Assembly (NCBI GenBank): GCA_013360465.1
Contig: JABWBO010000001.1
Coordinates: forward strand, 124,001-188,000
Reading direction: 5' to 3'
DNA length: 64,000 bases
Source of the DNA: Anaerolineae bacterium
GTDB taxonomy: Bacteria; Chloroflexota; Anaerolineae; Aggregatilineales; Phototrophicaceae
Shown: positions 8,327 to 16,688 of the stretch, one piece after another
How the letters are laid out: each line of letters begins with the position of its first letter
Numbering within the stretch: position 1 is the first letter of the stretch
Translations under genes and position numbers: made by a program
The notes under the pieces: generated by a model
Told to the model about the DNA's origin: nothing
Seen by the model: only the letters and a program-made list of their open reading frames with translations
The model's database searches: none

Positions 8327-9028
8327 ATGAGCAAGCACAAGGAAAAAACTGTGAAGCGGCGTGTTGAACTCCACACTCATACATTATGGTCGAAGGATTG
8401 TGTCGTTCGCTTCGAAACGATCCTCCATCTCATGGATCAGCGGGGAATCGATCTGCTCGCCATCACCGATCACAATACCGCAGAGGGGGCGCTGCAAATG
8501 CGGCGGCTCGCGCCAGAGCGGATCATCGTTGGTGAAGAAATCATGACCAACCAGGGTGAACTGCTGGGCTACTTCATAAAAGAGTCCATCCCCGGAGGGT
8601 TGAGTCCCGACGAGACGATCAGGCGTCTCCGCGATCAGGGAGCGGTGATCAGCGTCGCGCATCCGTTTGACCGTCTGCGTAAGGGCGCGTGGCAGGAAAC
8701 GGACCTGTTGAAGATTGTTGACCGGGTAGATGCCATAGAGACGTTCAACTCGCGCTGCATCTTCGCCGAGGATAATCTCAGAGCGGCACAATTTGCCCAG
8801 CGGCACGGACTGCTAGGGACAGTTGGTTCAGACGCGCATTCGCGAGCGGAGTATGGGCGCGCCACGCTGCTGATGGAGGTGTTTGACGGTCCTGCCGCCT
8901 TCATCGCCGCGCTGCGCAGCGCGCAGGCTGATCAGCGCTACAGCCCGGTCTGGGTGCATGTCAACAGCAAGACGGCGAAGTGGTCGAAGAAGATCGGTTT
9001 GCGCCGCCGTCTATGGCAAGGCGGCTAG
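8327..9028 (+). CDS. PHP-domain metal-dependent phosphoesterase
   Basis: About 233 residues covering one PHP domain. Metal-binding motifs are in order: VELHTHTLWSKDC (motif I), LLAITDHNT (II), VISVAHPFDRLRKG (III) and TVGSDAHSRAEYG (IV). Relatives include nucleoside 3',5'-bisphosphate and AMP phosphoesterases of the RNase AM/TrpH type. I took the ATG at 8327 (MSKHKEKTVKRR) because the conserved domain begins soon after and a promoter-like pair lies just upstream; starts at 8276 or 8306 remain possible. Its TAG stop overlaps the stop of the convergent PBP gene in a shared CTAG at 9025-9028. Confidence 0.85.
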   Translation: MSKHKEKTVKRRVELHTHTLWSKDCVVRFETILHLMDQRGIDLLAITDHNTAEGALQMRRLAPERIIVGEEIMTNQGELLGYFIKESIPGGLSPDETIRRLRDQGAVISVAHPFDRLRKGAWQETDLLKIVDRVDAIETFNSRCIFAEDNLRAAQFAQRHGLLGTVGSDAHSRAEYGRATLLMEVFDGPAAFIAALRSAQADQRYSPVWVHVNSKTAKWSKKIGLRRRLWQGG

Positions 9029-10497
9029 CTGCTCTGGCTGTTGTGGGCAGTCTGCAAGACGTCGCCGCCGATATCCGCCGCTAATCCCGGATCGGCATTG
9101 TCCTCCACGACGACAGCGATGGCAACGCCGCGTCCGTTCTGAAGTGTTGCGAATCCGATGAACCAGGTGTGGGTTTCGTCGCCCGCATGTGCCAGCGCCG
9201 CGTGCCCTCCAATGTCAACCCCTGGACGCCCGGCGTTTTGGGCGGCGCCCTTGATGACGGCTTCCCGCATGTAATCCTGCAGCAGGCGAGCGGTGCTGAT
9301 GGTTGCTATCGGAAACGTTGGAACGGTCTGGACCGGGCGTTCCCAGGTTCTATCGCTGTCGTCGCTGCCGACCCTTGTCGCGTAGAGTAGGGCGGGCTGT
9401 GGTGCATTGCCATCGTTGACGATGCCGGCGCTGATCAATGCCATCATCAAGGGACTCACGACGATGTCGCCCTGACCCAGCGCATCGGCGACGATGGAAT
9501 AGTCGGCGGCAGACTGCGCGCTGACAGCTGCCAGAGGTTCGACAGCGGCTGTCGGAAACCCTGGCAGGCTTGGCATATCCTCGACATGAAAAGTCTCCAT
9601 CATCGCGTTGATTACCGTGCTGCCGATTTCCTCAGCAAAGGCAGCAAAGGGCGAAGGGCAGGCATAGATGTAGGCTTCATGCAACGTTAGAGCGCGCTCA
9701 GGCAGTCGAACGGCACACTCCAGCATAATGTCCTGGGCAGCGCTGCCATCCGTCGAGATGCCTGTCAGTTCCATCGGGAGAGTACCGGACTCAAACTGTC
9801 GGTTTGCCGGGAACTCAATGAGACTAGCGGCAGCCATCAGCGGTGTCTGCAGAGCGCTGCCGGGTTGATATCGCCCCTGTATGATGCGGTTGAAGAACGG
9901 ATTGCCCGACTGCGCTACGAGCTGATCCCAATCGGTATCAAGCGTGTTAGGGTCGAAGGTAGGCAGGCTTACCGCCGCCAGGATCTCGCCAGACGGCACA
10001 TCGATCACCACCCCTGCACCGGCGAATCCTTGCAGCCGCTCTGCCAGCCGCTGCTGAATATCTGCATCCAGCGTCAGCATGATGTCCCCGCCGGCGGGGT
10101 GGCGATGCAGCAGTTCGCCTTCGAGCGCTTCTGAGAGGGTGATCGTACGGTCAGACCCGGTCAGATGGCGGTCGAAGGCAAGCTCGACGCCGCTCGCGCC
10201 ATAGCGCAGACTGTAGTAGCCGAGGGCACTGTAGGCGGCGGGGATATGATACTGGCGCAGCATCGGCGCGCCCGCGCCAGAACCTGCCGGGGACGAGCTG
10301 ACGAGAAGCTGTTCATGACGGTCATAGATGCTGCCGCGCTGTACCGCCGCCGCCGCTTCGAGCAGGCGTGGATTATCGAGACGTCCCAACAAGGTTGCGG
10401 CGCCATCGACCGCCCAATAAGCGGCTGAGAGCGCAAGCGCGGCGAAAAGCAGCAGCAGTCCGCCCAGGAGCCTCTTCGTCTCACGCTGGAAAAGCAA
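9025..10497 (-). CDS. Penicillin-binding-protein-like pseudo-transpeptidase
   Basis: 490 residues: a signal-anchor helix (about 10-32), then a class B PBP layout with RGSIYDRHEQ (54-63), YGASGVELAFDRHLTG (99-114), GGDIMLTLDADIQQ (136-149) and a transpeptidase fold. The catalytic motifs are broken. SxxK reads S214-A-L-Q217, so the general-base Lys is Gln; the SxN site aligns with A279-C-P281; the KTG site aligns with H432-A-A434, although the following THTWFIGFA is kept. In live enzymes of this family all three motifs are essential. I infer a non-catalytic partner of the adjacent RodA/FtsW protein, whose gene it overlaps by 17 bases. Ends in a shared CTAG with the PHP gene. Confidence 0.88.
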   Translation of the reverse strand: MLFQRETKRLLGGLLLLFAALALSAAYWAVDGAATLLGRLDNPRLLEAAAAVQRGSIYDRHEQLLVSSSPAGSGAGAPMLRQYHIPAAYSALGYYSLRYGASGVELAFDRHLTGSDRTITLSEALEGELLHRHPAGGDIMLTLDADIQQRLAERLQGFAGAGVVIDVPSGEILAAVSLPTFDPNTLDTDWDQLVAQSGNPFFNRIIQGRYQPGSALQTPLMAAASLIEFPANRQFESGTLPMELTGISTDGSAAQDIMLECAVRLPERALTLHEAYIYACPSPFAAFAEEIGSTVINAMMETFHVEDMPSLPGFPTAAVEPLAAVSAQSAADYSIVADALGQGDIVVSPLMMALISAGIVNDGNAPQPALLYATRVGSDDSDRTWERPVQTVPTFPIATISTARLLQDYMREAVIKGAAQNAGRPGVDIGGHAALAHAGDETHTWFIGFATLQNGRGVAIAVVVEDNADPGLAADIGGDVLQTAHNSQSS

Positions 10498-11815
10498 GCG
10501 CCTGTTCTCCTGCTGAAAGCCTGAGCATCAAGCCGATCAGCACAAAGTTGGTGATCAGAGAGCTTCCGCCGTAGCTCATGAACGGGACAGTCACTCCGGT
10601 CAGCGGGACGACTTTGAGGACTCCGCCGATGATCAGAAACCCCTGGATCGCCAGCAGCACGCTCAAACCCACGCCGAGCAGTGCCGGGAAGGGGCGCAGT
10701 TCGACGGTAGCCCGCAGCCCGCGCATACTGATCAGTGCGAAGCAGAATAACGTCGTGATGACCCCGACCAGCCCCCATTCCTCGGCGAGCGCAGCGAAGA
10801 TGAAATCGGAGTGTATGACTGGGATGTAGGTCGGTGAACCCTGCCCGATCCCTTGCCCTAAGATTCCTCCTGAGGCGACGGCGATCAGGCTCTGCACGAT
10901 CTGATAAGCGCGCCCATCCGCTTCCAGCCAGGGGTTAAGCCAGGCATCGACGCGCAGGCGCACGACTCCAAAAAGGATGTAGGCAGCAGCGCCGGCAGCG
11001 AGCGCCAGGATGCTGCCTCCGATCAGCAGGCGGAGCTGACCACTGGCGACGTAGACCAGGGTGAGGAAGACCAGGAAAAAGATCGCCGCTGTGCCGAGAT
11101 CACGCTGCCAGACCAGGACGATCACGGACAGCCCCCACATTAGCAGTACCGGACCGACCACGCGGGGTGTGGGTGTCTTGCCGAACGCCGCATGCTCGAC
11201 CCGCACGACGGCGTACTGCTCGGCGAGATAGCTGGCGAGGAAGACCACCAGCATGATTTTCAGGGGTTCAGACGGCTGGAAGTAGAAATCGCCCAGGCTC
11301 AGCCACAGCGCCGGCGCGCCGTCTATCCCAGAGGGATTGCTGCCGAAACGGATCGTCGCGAGGAGCAGCGCCAAGCCTCCAAAGAGAAGGGTGTAGCGGT
11401 ACTGTCGCAGCAGGACGATGAGTCGTGGAAAACCGGCTGTAGCAACCATCAGGATCACAGCCAGCGCCAGCCAGATCGTTTGGCGTGTGGCGAAATTCGG
11501 CGCGACTCGTTCGATGATGATCAGCCCCCATCCGGAAAGGAACATCGTCACCGGGAAGATGAACGGATCACAGTGGGCGAGCGTTCGACGCAGTAGAACG
11601 CTTCCGACGATGGCACACGTCAGCCAGACGGCAACAATCAACCAGACGGATCTGTCACGGTCTGGCTGTGCGAGGGACAGGGCTGCTGCGTTGAGCGCCA
11701 GGAATGCAAAGCTTAGCCCAAGCAGCAGCGGTTCGAGATGACGATGGTGCCAGCGCCGCTTCTCAAAGGAATCTGCTTCCAGTGAACCTGCCCGCATCGC
11801 AGCGTGCTTTCTCAA
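10481..11815 (-). CDS. RodA/FtsW-family peptidoglycan glycosyltransferase
   Basis: 444 residues with about ten to eleven membrane helices. SEDS landmarks are FQPSEPLKIMLVVF, WQRDLGTA (holding the essential Asp of the family), IHSDFIFAALAEEWG and the C-terminal GVTVPFMSYGGSSL. SEDS proteins polymerise lipid II glycan strands and work with a cognate class B PBP; here the adjacent downstream PBP has lost its active site. RodA and FtsW cannot be told apart with certainty by eye; the link to FHA genes resembles the actinobacterial fhaAB-rodA-pbpA cluster. Its ATG overlaps the mtnP stop by 4 bases (ATGA). Confidence 0.9.
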   Translation of the reverse strand: MRKHAAMRAGSLEADSFEKRRWHHRHLEPLLLGLSFAFLALNAAALSLAQPDRDRSVWLIVAVWLTCAIVGSVLLRRTLAHCDPFIFPVTMFLSGWGLIIIERVAPNFATRQTIWLALAVILMVATAGFPRLIVLLRQYRYTLLFGGLALLLATIRFGSNPSGIDGAPALWLSLGDFYFQPSEPLKIMLVVFLASYLAEQYAVVRVEHAAFGKTPTPRVVGPVLLMWGLSVIVLVWQRDLGTAAIFFLVFLTLVYVASGQLRLLIGGSILALAAGAAAYILFGVVRLRVDAWLNPWLEADGRAYQIVQSLIAVASGGILGQGIGQGSPTYIPVIHSDFIFAALAEEWGLVGVITTLFCFALISMRGLRATVELRPFPALLGVGLSVLLAIQGFLIIGGVLKVVPLTGVTVPFMSYGGSSLITNFVLIGLMLRLSAGEQALAFPA

Positions 11816-12672
11816 GGAACAAAGCGTTCGAGAATCGGTCCGAGACGCTGCAGCGCTTCTTTCGACAGTTTTTCCCGATCAGTCATGATTGCCGTATCCA
11901 GCGCATGATGGCAGGTGCAGTCTTCATCTTCCTCGATGTAGCGGACCAGATTGGCGAGCGCCTGCTGCGCCAGGGTCAGATTTCGGTGAAGAGTCTGCAC
12001 GACCATCTCGACGCTGACCGGCTCCTGATGCCAGACATCATAATCGGTCACGTGCGACATGGAGACGTAGCACATCTCCGCCTCACGGGTGAGGAACGCT
12101 TCGGGGCAGGTGGTCATGCCGATGATGCTGCACCCCCACTGACGGTAAATATTGCTCTCACCGCGCGTGCTGAAGCGAGGTCCCTCGATAGTGATCGACG
12201 TGCCTCCCTGATGCACTTTGCCGCCTGCGGCACGCACCGCCTGAACCGCCAGTTCGCTGAGTGCGGCGCAAAACGGATCAGCGACGCCAACATGGGCGAC
12301 CAGTCCGGTATCGAAGAAAGAACGTCCGCGATCCTGGGTCGTATGATCGAAGATCTGGTCCGGGATGACGATGTCGCCTGGGCGGTAATCCTCACGCAGC
12401 GAACCGCAGGCGTTGACGCCGATAATCCGCTGTACGCCAAGCATTTTCAGGGCGAAGATATTGGCGCGATAGGGAACCATCGTGGGTGTGAAGATGTGCC
12501 CGATACCATGCCTGGGAATGAAGGCGATTCGCTTACCGCGCAGCGTTCCGACGATGACCGGCGCGCTGGGGTTGCCGAAGGGAGTGACCACGTTGTACTG
12601 CTCGATATCGCGCAGTTCCGGCATTTTGTACAGACCCGAACCGCCGATTACGCCGATGGTGACGCTTTCCAT
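11812..12672 (-). CDS. mtnP: S-methyl-5'-thioadenosine phosphorylase
   Basis: 286 residues. MTAP cleaves methylthioadenosine with phosphate to adenine and methylthioribose-1-phosphate. Recognisable parts are IGVIGGSGLY at the N-terminus, IPRHGIGHIFTPTMVPYRAN, the phosphate/nucleoside block IEGPRFSTRGESNIYR, and GMTTCPEAFLTREAEMCY with VTDYDVWH near the C-terminus. The methylthioribose-1-phosphate isomerase for the next step is encoded in the same window at 35.2-36.2 kb. It is embedded in an envelope operon: 6 bases after fhaB and overlapping rodA/ftsW (ATGA), so it must be co-transcribed with them. Confidence 0.93.
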   Translation of the reverse strand: MESVTIGVIGGSGLYKMPELRDIEQYNVVTPFGNPSAPVIVGTLRGKRIAFIPRHGIGHIFTPTMVPYRANIFALKMLGVQRIIGVNACGSLREDYRPGDIVIPDQIFDHTTQDRGRSFFDTGLVAHVGVADPFCAALSELAVQAVRAAGGKVHQGGTSITIEGPRFSTRGESNIYRQWGCSIIGMTTCPEAFLTREAEMCYVSMSHVTDYDVWHQEPVSVEMVVQTLHRNLTLAQQALANLVRYIEEDEDCTCHHALDTAIMTDREKLSKEALQRLGPILERFVP

Positions 12673-12678
12673 ACGTCT

Positions 12679-13134
12679 TTACTCCAGGTGGATTCGAAAT
12701 CTTCGGTTGCCAACCCCGATCACATCTCCGTCGGTGACGATGACGGGATCGCCAATCGGCAGCTCATTGATTGTAGTCCCGTTTCGACTCTTGCGATCTT
12801 CCAGCCACCACTGCCCTTCGCGGAGCGCAAGGAGTGCGTGTTCACCACTGGCGAAATCGTCATCGAGGGGGATGGTGTTGGTTGGTGCGCGACCAATGCT
12901 CGTGAGGGGCAGCAGCGGGTGGGAGACCGCCGTTTCCTGAAAACCGTCATCGTTCTCAATGACTTCGATCAGCTTGCCATAAATGCGCCGCTGAACCGAG
13001 GTCTTCTCGACCGCGCTGCGGAAATCACGCCACAGGGCAATGAACAACACTGCCAGGATGCCCAGCAGCAGCGCGCCAGAGATCAGCCGAAAGAGCAACA
13101 GGACAAGCTGGGTATCGGGCGGCGTCGGGGTCAT
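12679..13134 (-). CDS. FHA-domain protein with N-terminal membrane anchor (FhaB-like)
   Basis: 151 residues. A single hydrophobic helix (about 9-33) is followed by a forkhead-associated domain (about 75-150) with SIGRAPTNTI, an ASGEHA phosphothreonine-binding loop and SRNGTTIN, so the ligand-binding Arg, Ser, His and Asn are present. FHA domains bind phosphothreonine made by Ser/Thr kinases; FhaB of actinobacteria links such kinases to envelope growth. No kinase or phosphatase gene is in the window. It overlaps fhaA by 4 bases and precedes mtnP. Confidence 0.88.
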   Translation of the reverse strand: MTPTPPDTQLVLLLFRLISGALLLGILAVLFIALWRDFRSAVEKTSVQRRIYGKLIEVIENDDGFQETAVSHPLLPLTSIGRAPTNTIPLDDDFASGEHALLALREGQWWLEDRKSRNGTTINELPIGDPVIVTDGDVIGVGNRRFRIHLE

Positions 13135-13907
13135 GATTCAGCTGGCGGCGCGATCAGCTCGGTTTGCTGCTCACCGGGAGGAGAGTCTTCGAGGTAAAGA
13201 AGCTGCGTCTTGCCGATCCGTATAACATCACCTGGCTGGAGGCGATGTTCACGAACCGCAACATCATTGACCTTGATGCCGCTTTGGCTGTTGGCGTCGA
13301 AGACGAAGTATGCACCGTGACGTAAGCGCAGCTGCGCGTGCCTGCGCGAGGTAAACGGATCATTCAGGACAATCTCGTTGTCTCGTCCCCTGCCGATATT
13401 GATGATCGCCTTGGTCAGCGCTGTGGTCTGTTCGCCGTTGATGACCAGCACCGGGTTGAGCGGAAGGCGAGACATCTCGCGCTCTAGCCGTCCGACATCA
13501 AGTACCTGGGTGGTACTCTGCGACTCGTTCTGATGCCGGGTGTCAACCCGAATATCGCCAGGACTAAGCGAATGGTCCCCACCGATGATAACTATGGGCG
13601 CGGCGCGCATACGACACCCTGCCGCACTTGCCAGCGAGATCATGTGCTGTGTCAGAATTTCTGTCAGTCGCGGCTGGTGGATCAACAGATGGTCATAGAC
13701 ATTGTGGTTCAGTCGAATGAGGAAGTGATCGGGCGCGATGGGGCGGGGATCGCTGTCGCTGGAGGGCGTGATGGATCCTTCCAGCGCGCGTGAAAGGTGT
13801 ACGGCAATATCGTGAGGGCGAAGCGCCCTGCCGAACAACTGCGTGAAAGCCCCTTCGATCAACCGCTCCAGATTGGTTTCAAGCCGTGTGAAATGGTAGT
13901 TGCCCAT
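13131..13907 (-). CDS. FhaA-like protein: DUF3662 plus FHA domain
   Basis: About 258 residues. The N-terminal DUF3662 domain (residues about 5-115) reads LERLIEGAFTQLFGRALRP and resembles mycobacterial FhaA; a linker leads to a C-terminal FHA domain with NIGRGRDNEI, FTSRRHAQL and SQSGIKVN. FhaA proteins regulate cell-wall growth, including binding to MurJ-type proteins, in actinobacteria; murJ lies 7 kb away. I chose the ATG at 13905-13907 (MGNYHFTRLE) rather than the one at 13916, because the latter lies inside the TATAAT of a strong promoter whose transcripts would begin at or next to 13907. First gene of the fha-mtnP-rodA-PBP unit. Confidence 0.88.
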   Translation of the reverse strand: MGNYHFTRLETNLERLIEGAFTQLFGRALRPHDIAVHLSRALEGSITPSSDSDPRPIAPDHFLIRLNHNVYDHLLIHQPRLTEILTQHMISLASAAGCRMRAAPIVIIGGDHSLSPGDIRVDTRHQNESQSTTQVLDVGRLEREMSRLPLNPVLVINGEQTTALTKAIINIGRGRDNEIVLNDPFTSRRHAQLRLRHGAYFVFDANSQSGIKVNDVAVREHRLQPGDVIRIGKTQLLYLEDSPPGEQQTELIAPPAES

Positions 13908-13914
13908 GAGGCGC

Positions 13915-13943
13915 ATTATAGCCCAGCGCCTCTAAGGCGACAA
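13915..13943 (-). promoter_or_regulatory. Promoter of the fhaA operon, probably leaderless
   Basis: On the minus strand TTGTCG (13938-13943) and a perfect TATAAT (13915-13920) are exactly 17 bases apart. Seven or eight bases past the -10 box comes the A of the fhaA ATG (13907), so the message would begin at its start codon. No ribosome binding site is present upstream, in agreement. Confidence 0.65.
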
Positions 13944-13978
13944 TGAATAGCCCAGGAGCTGAAGGTATGGCAACAGAA

Positions 13979-14003
13979 AAGGGGCGCTGTCAAGGCGCCC
14001 CTT
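13979..14003 (-). terminator. Intrinsic terminator of the rpsF-ssb-rpsR-foldase operon
   Basis: A perfect 7-bp GC stem (13981-13987 with 13995-14001, loop TGTCAAG), extended by A-T pairs, followed on the minus strand by TTTTCTGTT. It begins about 23 bases after the stop of the foldase gene. Confidence 0.8.
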
Positions 14004-14025
14004 CGTCGGTGAATATCGGTCGACT

Positions 14026-15393
14026 CTACAGCCCGCGCGCGACGAACGCCGGCTCTTCAGGGACGTTATCTGCCCAGATGTCGAATATCTCGACATTCGT
14101 ACTTTCGGCGCTGCGCAGGTTTTCGACATAGGTGGTGAACTCGTCGTTCAGCTTGGTTTCGAACTGCGCATCGGTGATGTCGCGCTCTTCACGTCCCAAC
14201 ACCTGAATGACGTGGAAGCCAAACTGGGTCTGTACCGGACCGACAATTGTGCCAACAGGCGCACCGGTGATGGCGTCGGCAAACTCTGTGACGTACCGAC
14301 TGGGCTGCGCCCATCCCAGTTCGCCGCCCTGCTGAGCGCTGCCATCGGTGGACAATGCCGCCGCCAGCGCCGCGAAGGATTCGCCGGCGTTCAGCGCGTC
14401 GACCACCTGCTGCGCTTCTTCCTGTGTCGCCACCAGGATGTGCCGGGCATTGATGAAGGTGTCGGTCTTCGGGACGTCGGTAAGGACTGCATCCCGCACC
14501 TTCGTCCGCAGGACGCGCATCTCGAAGTAGTCGTTGAGGACCTCCTGCGAAATGCCGGCGCTTGAGAGGACAGCGTCGAAGAAGGATGTGCGGGTTTCAT
14601 TGTACTGCTGCGCACGTTCCTCGGCATTTGGCGTGGCGCTGGGCGTCGCCGAAGGCACAGGAGTCGTGGTCGCCGTTGGCTCGACTTCTGGTGTCGGCGT
14701 GACCGTTGGCGTGTGTGTCGCCGTCGGAACCTGAGAGGGGGTTGGCGAAACGACCGGCGTCGGGCTAGAAGTCGCCGTCGGCGATGCGGTCGGCTCAACC
14801 ACACCAACATTGGGATCATAGCCGAAGAACTCGTTGATCTCTTCCTGAAGCTCTTCGTCGCTCACGGTGATGCCAAGTTCGGATGCCTTCTGACGCACCA
14901 GCTCGTCCTCGATCATCTCGGTCAATACGCGATTGCCGAGCTGATCTGGGACGCTCAGTTCACTCAGCCAGGTGCTGAACGGAGGCTGGTTGGAGATCTG
15001 TTGCACGATGGTGTCAGAGTCCATGTCGAAACTTGCCATCATCGCGATCTGTTGATTGATCTGCTCGCCCAGCAGCGCACGTTCAAGCTTGGCGCGCGAC
15101 CTGAAATCGGCGACCGTGATCGTCTCGCCATTGATGCTGGCGACCGATTGACCGGGACGAATGAACTGATCAACCACGAAGGCGAACACCAGGATCACCA
15201 GCGCAATCGCCAGAGCGACGCCAGTGCCCAGGATGACGAGACGCTGGATCGCCGCTTCGCGTTCGTGCTTGGTATGATATTCCCGCAGACGCAGCTGCTG
15301 GAGAATGCCTGACGGCTTTGCTGCGGCTGTATCCGGCGTGTTCGGCTTGCCCGTGCCTGCCTTGGGTAGCCCCGTAGTGCTGCGTTTTGACAT
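14026..15393 (-). CDS. Membrane-anchored parvulin-type peptidyl-prolyl isomerase (SurA/PrsA-like)
   Basis: 455 residues. One membrane anchor (about 50-72), then a SurA N-like helical chaperone region with a Thr/Pro/Ser-rich insertion of about 60 residues (about 205-265) in its middle, then a parvulin domain (about 315-425): NARHILVAT, GGELGWAQPSRY and the FGFHVIQVLG strand. Such proteins help exported proteins fold outside the membrane. The Thr/Pro insertion resembles linkers in other exported proteins of this window and is probably unstructured. Follows rpsR after 32 bases; an intrinsic terminator follows the stop. Confidence 0.87.
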   Translation of the reverse strand: MSKRSTTGLPKAGTGKPNTPDTAAAKPSGILQQLRLREYHTKHEREAAIQRLVILGTGVALAIALVILVFAFVVDQFIRPGQSVASINGETITVADFRSRAKLERALLGEQINQQIAMMASFDMDSDTIVQQISNQPPFSTWLSELSVPDQLGNRVLTEMIEDELVRQKASELGITVSDEELQEEINEFFGYDPNVGVVEPTASPTATSSPTPVVSPTPSQVPTATHTPTVTPTPEVEPTATTTPVPSATPSATPNAEERAQQYNETRTSFFDAVLSSAGISQEVLNDYFEMRVLRTKVRDAVLTDVPKTDTFINARHILVATQEEAQQVVDALNAGESFAALAAALSTDGSAQQGGELGWAQPSRYVTEFADAITGAPVGTIVGPVQTQFGFHVIQVLGREERDITDAQFETKLNDEFTTYVENLRSAESTNVEIFDIWADNVPEEPAFVARGL

Positions 15394-15425
15394 CGCAGTT
15401 CCTCGTATCTGGCAGTGAGCGTAGG

Positions 15426-15770
15426 CTAGTCAGTGATGACGATGAAGGGCAGCAGCGCCAGGTGACGAGCGCGCTTGATCTCACGGGCGAGTTCGCGCTG
15501 GCAGCGCGAGCAGTTGCCGGTCTGACGACGCGGCTTGATTTTGCCCGTTTCGGTGATGTAGCGCTTCAGCGTGTCTACATCCTTATAGTCGAAGCACTTC
15601 CCCTTGGGGCAGTATTGAGTCTGGCGATAGCGGCTTCGCGCGAACGGCGCGGGGCGCTGACCGCCGCGACCCTCGCGTCCGTGACGCTCCTCGCGGACCT
15701 CAGTGCCGGCGTCTTCCGAACCAGCTTCTTCGTTATCGTTCGTCATGCGGCGGCGGTTATCGTCTGCCAC
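15426..15770 (-). CDS. rpsR: 30S ribosomal protein S18
   Basis: 114 residues with the S18 core [20 protein letters not shown] and [31 protein letters not shown] (shown here as segments). Four Cys in two CxxxxC/CxxC pairs suggest a zinc-binding (C+) form. The N-terminal 38 residues are charged and Glu/Arg/Gly-rich, longer than in most S18 proteins; a start at the ninth codon (Met) is possible. Third gene of rpsF-ssb-rpsR. Confidence 0.95.
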   Translation of the reverse strand: MADDNRRRMTNDNEEAGSEDAGTEVREERHGREGRGGQRPAPFARSRYRQTQYCPKGKCFDYKDVDTLKRYITETGKIKPRRQTGNCSRCQRELAREIKRARHLALLPFIVITD

Positions 15771-15832
15771 GGCTTTTTCTCCATCTCTCAGGTATGTCAG
15801 ATTCTTTAGAACTTCAGGGTCAGATATTCCGG

Positions 15833-16228
15833 TCAGAAGGCGTAATCAGAGCCTTCGCCGTTATCGTTGTAGAAATCCATATCGCCGGGGGAACGCCGGT
15901 CGCCGAGCAGGATCATCTCGTTGGCGACCAATTCGGTTCGATAGTGTTTCTTGCCGCTGTCGTCTTCCCATCCGCGAGTCTGCAATCGCCCTTCGACATA
16001 GACCTGCTGGTTCTTGGTCAGGTGCGCTTTGCAGATCTCCGCCAGGTTACCCCAGGCGACAACATTGAACCACTCAGTCTCCTCGCGGCGTTCTCCTTCG
16101 GCGGAAACCCAGGTGCGGCTGGTAGCGACGCTGAAGCTGGTCACCGGACGCCCGCTCGGCGTGTAACGCATTTCGGGGTCGCGACCAAGATACCCAATGA
16201 TCATGACTTTGTTCAGCCCGCGTGCCAT
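15833..16228 (-). CDS. ssb: Single-stranded DNA-binding protein
   Basis: 131 residues with a single OB fold: [34 protein letters not shown] and [19 protein letters not shown]. The tail is short and acidic and ends DYAF instead of the usual DDDIPF, so the partner-binding tip is retained in character but not in exact sequence. The ATG at 16226-16228 (MARGLNK) is the conserved start; the open frame upstream overlaps rpsF and is not Ssb. Lies between rpsF and rpsR as in most bacteria. Confidence 0.95.
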   Translation of the reverse strand: MARGLNKVMIIGYLGRDPEMRYTPSGRPVTSFSVATSRTWVSAEGERREETEWFNVVAWGNLAEICKAHLTKNQQVYVEGRLQTRGWEDDSGKKHYRTELVANEMILLGDRRSPGDMDFYNDNGEGSDYAF

Positions 16229-16268
16229 TCCTGTTTTACTCCGCCGCAGTTTCAGCCATGCGAAACGC

Positions 16269-16565
16269 TTATTCTTCGCAGCGAACCAGCAGATAACGCA
16301 AGACATTGGGCGCCAGATTCAAGCTGCGTTCGAGTTCAAAAAGCGCGCGTGGTTCGAGTTGAGCATCGAACAGGACGTAGTATCCTTCGCGCTGTCCGTC
16401 GATTTCATACGCCAGCTTGCGACGCCCCCAACGGTCGATCTTAGTGACCTGACCGAGGTCCTGTGTTTCAACCCAACCGCGTACCTGGTCAACGGTGGTG
16501 TTCACGGCGCTGTCATCGCCGCCTTCAAGGCGCACGATGAACGTCAGTTCGTAAGAACGCTTCAT
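16269..16565 (-). CDS. rpsF: 30S ribosomal protein S6
   Basis: 98 residues, normal for S6: MKRSYELTFIVRLEGGDDSA, then DRWGRRKLAYEIDGQREGYYV and a C-terminal NVLRYLLVRCEE strand. S6 pairs with S18 on the 30S platform; both are encoded here with ssb between them. First gene of the operon; the roughly 120 bases upstream, to the O-antigen ligase stop at 16689, must hold its promoter, but I could not pick a convincing one. Confidence 0.95.
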   Translation of the reverse strand: MKRSYELTFIVRLEGGDDSAVNTTVDQVRGWVETQDLGQVTKIDRWGRRKLAYEIDGQREGYYVLFDAQLEPRALFELERSLNLAPNVLRYLLVRCEE

Positions 16566-16688
16566 GGATGGTTCGTTATCCTTCCTTGGGCTTGCCCCAT
16601 CGGGCGCAGGCGCGCCAGTGATGGAGCGGAATCTTATGCGATTATTCGGTCAGATGACCTTCAGCATCGTACACGATTCACCGACGCA

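Noticed and set aside
14640-14810. Short repeated GTCGCCGTCGG-like units, also at 7560-7700, as possible DNA repeats or CRISPR
   Set aside because: They encode Thr/Pro/Ala-rich linkers with irregular spacing, so the repetition is at protein level; no CRISPR structure.
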